Assembly (NCBI GenBank): GCA_003228965.1
Contig: QIGP01000213.1
Location: 1-16,817 of the forward strand
Direction: 5' to 3'
From: Gammaproteobacteria bacterium
GTDB lineage: Bacteria > Pseudomonadota > Gammaproteobacteria > Steroidobacterales > SZUA-146
Length of the DNA stretch: 16,817 bases
Part shown: in pieces, positions 14,072 to 16,817 of the stretch
Layout of the letters: each line of letters opens with the position of its first letter
How positions within the stretch are numbered: the stretch's first letter is position 1
The notes under the pieces: generated by a model
The model's input: only the letters and a program-made list of their open reading frames with translations
What the model was told of the DNA's origin: nothing
Database searches by the model: none
Made by a program: the position numbers and the translations under genes

Positions 14072-15280
14072 ATGTCTCAATCCGTAGTGCTTGCATTTTC
14101 AGGCGGCCTAGACACCAGTTTTTGTGTCCCGTGGCTGCGCGAGCAAGGGTTCGAGGTTCACACGCTGTTTGTCGACACAGGCGGTGTTAGTAGAGAAGAA
14201 GTGGCAAGCATTGAAACCCGGGCCATGGCACTGGGTGCAACCAAACACCACTGTGTGGACGCTTCCATGGAAGTGTGGAACGAAGTACTGGTGCCGTTAA
14301 TTCGCTCCGGAGGCTGGTATCAGGACCAGTATCCGTTGTTGTGTTCTGACCGTTACGTCATTGTAAAAGCGGCGCTCGCGCTGTGCGACGAATTGAATAC
14401 ACTTAATTTCGCACACGGCTGTACAGGCATGGGTAACGACCAGGTACGTTTTGACCTTACGGTTAAAACTCTTGGAAACTACAACATCATTGCGCCAATT
14501 CGGGCACTCCAGAAAAAAGGCCTGAACGTACGGGAGTACGAGAAAGCCAAATTGGAAGAACTTGGTTTTGACGTACCTGATAAAACCGATCGCTACACCA
14601 TTAACGAAAATCTCATGGGCGTTACTTTGTCCGGTTCTGAAATTGACGACTGGAAAGAGCCCGACGAGGAGGCGCGCGTACTAACTCGTCCAGCTGAAAA
14701 ATGGCCGCAGCAACCTCTTCGCGTAAAGGTTACGTTCAAACAGGGTGTGTCTGTAGAACTCGACGGCAAAGCCATGAGCGGACCCCAAATTCTGTCGACA
14801 CTCAACGAGTCTTTTGGCGCGTACGGCGTGGGTCGTGGTTTATATACAGGTGATACAACTGTGGGACTTAAGGGGCGCATTGTTTTCGAGGCTCCCGGCA
14901 TTACCGCGCTTCACGCGGCTCATCGTGCTCTGGAAGAAGCGACCAGTACGCGACAGCAAAATTCGTTTAAGTCTGTGGTTGCTACCAAATGGACGGAGCT
15001 TGTCTACCAGGGCTTTTTCTACGATCCGCTTAAAAGTGATCTTGAAGCTTATATAACCCAGTCGCAAAGCTGCGTAAACGGAACAGTCACTCTGCACACA
15101 GCTGGTGGTTCTGTTCAGGCGGTTGCTCTTGAGTCGCCGCACCTGCTAATGGCTAGCAACGCAGGCTACGCGCAGTACGCCGACTGGTCGGTTGAGGAAG
15201 CCGAGGGCTTTATTAAACTCTTTGGCCAAAGCTCGGCTCTTTGGGCTGAGGTTAACGGTGCGGACAAGGTAAATCAGTGA
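14072..15280 (+). CDS. argG: Argininosuccinate synthase
   Basis: The enzyme joins citrulline and aspartate with ATP to give argininosuccinate in the cytoplasm. The 402-residue sequence has the ATP-pyrophosphatase loop AFSGGLDTSF at residues 8-17, followed by HGCTGMGNDQVRFD around 125-138, which contacts citrulline and aspartate, and the characteristic ENLMGVTLSGSEIDDW segment. Length is normal. ATG 14072 has AGGAG 7 bases upstream. The gap from argF' is 119 bases without a visible terminator, so both are likely cotranscribed. The stop overlaps the next gene by 4 bases (GTGA). It resembles the Xanthomonas branch of ArgG. Confidence 0.95.
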   Translation: MSQSVVLAFSGGLDTSFCVPWLREQGFEVHTLFVDTGGVSREEVASIETRAMALGATKHHCVDASMEVWNEVLVPLIRSGGWYQDQYPLLCSDRYVIVKAALALCDELNTLNFAHGCTGMGNDQVRFDLTVKTLGNYNIIAPIRALQKKGLNVREYEKAKLEELGFDVPDKTDRYTINENLMGVTLSGSEIDDWKEPDEEARVLTRPAEKWPQQPLRVKVTFKQGVSVELDGKAMSGPQILSTLNESFGAYGVGRGLYTGDTTVGLKGRIVFEAPGITALHAAHRALEEATSTRQQNSFKSVVATKWTELVYQGFFYDPLKSDLEAYITQSQSCVNGTVTLHTAGGSVQAVALESPHLLMASNAGYAQYADWSVEEAEGFIKLFGQSSALWAEVNGADKVNQ

Positions 15281-16350
15281 CACAAGAACTTCGAAGCGAG
15301 GTGCTGCGGCACCTTAAACATTTGGTCGGGTTCGACACTACAAATCCGCCACGCACGTTTGACGACGACGGTTTATTTGCATACCTGCAACAGGCGTTGC
15401 CCGATTTTAATCACACGCTGTGGAATCACGGCGAGGGCCGACTTGGTTTGCTTAGCGTTCGTGGAACGCCTTCGTTATTGTTTAACTTTCACGTGGACAC
15501 CGTACCTGCTACCGATGCCTGGGCACAAAATCCGTTTGAGTTAAACGTAGCCGACGATAAAGCGGTGGGACTTGGTGCTTGCGACATTAAAGGCGCTGCT
15601 GCCTGCATGCTTGCAGCCGTTGACGTTGCAAAAGGCGATGTAGCTTTATTGTTTACGTCCGACGAAGAGGCTGGTAACAGCCACTGCATTAAAAAGTTTC
15701 TTGCCGATCACAACTCTTACAAACTGGCTGTTGTTGCCGAGCCTACCAAGGCTGAGATTGTGCGCGCTCACCGGGGAATTATTACGGGCACCGTCTCGTT
15801 TAAAGGGTTGGCAGGGCATGCTTGTGCGCAAAGCGGCATAGGTGCGAGCGCGTTACATCAGGCGGTCGACTGGAGTCACCACGCTCTTGAGTGGGCCAAG
15901 ACGCAAGAGTCACTACGCTATGCCAACTTGTCAGGTACGCGGTTCAATCTTGGGACTCTCAACGGGGGTATTAAACCGAACATGATTGCGCCGTCTGCTA
16001 CACTTAAGTTCGGTTTGCGTTCCCTTCCGGGAGCGTCTCAGGACGACTTGCTGGCCACGTTCCAAGCACTCACGGCTCGTTATCCCGACGCGAGTCTTGA
16101 GCCAGGCTTTATCGCACAAGCGTTAGCGTCGTCGTCGAACACGTTGATTGAAAAGCTGCAGGGACCTGTTGGAGACGCCGTCGACTTCTGGACCGAAGCG
16201 GCCTTGTTTGCCGCGGCCGGATGCGACACGGTGGTGTGGGGGCCAGGCGATATTGCTCAGGCACACACTGCCGGCGAATGGGTTGACTGTGAACAGCTCG
16301 ACGTAATGACCACTCACTACAAGCGGATTCTTGATTATGGCGGCGCATAA
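15277..16350 (+). CDS. argE': N-acetyl-L-citrulline deacetylase (ArgE-like, M20 family)
   Basis: A 357-residue zinc amidohydrolase of the M20/ArgE type. In the acetylated pathway it removes the acetyl group from N-acetylcitrulline to give the citrulline used by ArgG. Metal-site motifs are FHVDTVP (His72, Asp74), ACDIKGA (Asp103), SDEEAG (Glu130/Glu131) and, near the C-terminus, a GDIAQAHTAGE segment with the last His. These and FDTTNPPR and NAVDFWTEA match the Xanthomonas acetylcitrulline deacetylase as I remember it. The start is GTG 15277, overlapping the argG stop, so translation is coupled. From sequence alone acetylornithine deacetylase activity cannot be excluded; position between argF', argG and argB favours acetylcitrulline. 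Confidence 0.9.
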   Translation: MTQELRSEVLRHLKHLVGFDTTNPPRTFDDDGLFAYLQQALPDFNHTLWNHGEGRLGLLSVRGTPSLLFNFHVDTVPATDAWAQNPFELNVADDKAVGLGACDIKGAAACMLAAVDVAKGDVALLFTSDEEAGNSHCIKKFLADHNSYKLAVVAEPTKAEIVRAHRGIITGTVSFKGLAGHACAQSGIGASALHQAVDWSHHALEWAKTQESLRYANLSGTRFNLGTLNGGIKPNMIAPSATLKFGLRSLPGASQDDLLATFQALTARYPDASLEPGFIAQALASSSNTLIEKLQGPVGDAVDFWTEAALFAAAGCDTVVWGPGDIAQAHTAGEWVDCEQLDVMTTHYKRILDYGGA

Positions 16351-16817
16351 GCAAACTCGCGAAATTATCCATCGCCTGCTCAATACCATGGGCAGTGAAC
16401 AAGAGATACAGCAGTACCTCAGGCGCTACTCCGACCTCGACGCCGACAAGTTTGCCGTGGTGAAAGTCGGTGGCGCTATACTTCAAAAAGCGTTGCCAGC
16501 CCTTACTTCAGCACTCGTATTCTTGCAGCGAGTAGGGCTGACACCCATTGTCGTACACGGCGCGGGCCCTCAGCTTAACGCGACGCTTGCTGAGCACGGC
16601 ATCGACTCCCAGGTGGTTGACGGCTACAGAGTGACAACACCCGAAGTACTCAAACATGTCCGTAAAGTGTTCTTGCAGGAAAACATGAACATTGTAGAGT
16701 CGCTGCGAAAAGCCAACACTGGGGCCTCTCCGGTGACCAGCGGCGTATTGGAAGCTGAAATTCTCGACGACGGCCGCTACGGTATGGTCGGCCATATTAA
16801 AGACGTCCACCTCGACG
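16337..16817 (+). CDS. argB: N-acetylglutamate kinase, fused NAGS-K type, N-terminal part
   Basis: The open frame from ATG 16337 runs off the window after 160 codons. It starts MAAHKQTREIIHRLLNTMGS, then has the amino-acid-kinase phosphate loop FAVVKVGGAIL (Lys43) and IVVHGAGPQL (72-80), and VRKVFLQENMNIVESL. The N-terminal HKQTR...LLN extension and QYLRRYSDLDA are typical of the Xanthomonas and fungal type kinase, which in Xanthomonas is fused to a C-terminal GNAT domain making acetylglutamate (about 440 residues). The second domain lies outside the window, so the fusion is predicted, not seen. It overlaps the end of argE' by 14 bases. It would feed acetylated intermediates to argF'. In this family the enzyme is usually inhibited by arginine. 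Confidence 0.9.
   Translation, partial: MAAHKQTREIIHRLLNTMGSEQEIQQYLRRYSDLDADKFAVVKVGGAILQKALPALTSALVFLQRVGLTPIVVHGAGPQLNATLAEHGIDSQVVDGYRVTTPEVLKHVRKVFLQENMNIVESLRKANTGASPVTSGVLEAEILDDGRYGMVGHIKDVHLD

Overview
The window looks like a chromosomal segment of a gammaproteobacterium. The strongest clue is the arginine cluster at the right end. It encodes N-acetylornithine carbamoyltransferase, argininosuccinate synthase, N-acetylcitrulline deacetylase and a fused-type N-acetylglutamate synthase/kinase, in the order known from Xanthomonas and relatives, where arginine is made through acetylated intermediates. Base composition is moderate, unlike the very GC-rich Xanthomonas, so a relative sharing this pathway is more likely than Xanthomonas itself. 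That assignment is inference.

Left part (1-4892) is accessory DNA. It starts with the tail of an SGNH/GDSL hydrolase and an AT-rich repeat-containing gap. Then comes what I read as the remnant of an integron cassette array without a visible integrase: four attC-like sites (806-889, 3813-3895, 4198-4278, 4356-4440). Associated cargo includes a small secreted Cys-containing protein, an RHH/MazF-type toxin-antitoxin pair, the C-terminal part of a serine beta-lactamase-family gene, a cold-shock protein and a truncated GNAT acetyltransferase. The array is broken by a 1.6 kb unit (1575-3187) with perfect 26-bp terminal inverted repeats that carries a DUF2130 coiled-coil gene. The same palindromic repeat family recurs as a 39-bp tandem duplication (4597-4674), exactly where the acetyltransferase and a chromosomal Lrp/AsnC regulator are both truncated.

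Middle part (5035-12251) is ordinary metabolism: ornithine cyclodeaminase (ocd, +), then convergent gltD and gltB (-), the two subunits of NADPH glutamate synthase.

Right part (12252-16817) starts with about 0.5 kb without genes, followed by a leader region. The leader holds a 26-codon ORF (12780-12860) with a good Shine-Dalgarno and four arginine codons within six codons (Arg-Arg-Val-Met-Arg-Arg), then a strong intrinsic terminator (12882-12911) just upstream of argF'. A 7-bp alternative pairing (12850-12856 with 12887-12893) would break the terminator, and a ribosome sitting on the leader stop codon would cover it. This is the layout of a transcription attenuator that senses charged tRNA-Arg. 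It is the most interesting feature here, and I know of no description of one for an acetylcitrulline-type arginine operon. The operon argF'-argG-argE'-argB follows, with the last three genes packed or overlapping.

Together the genes link glutamate supply (GltBD) to arginine synthesis and ornithine-to-proline conversion (Ocd).
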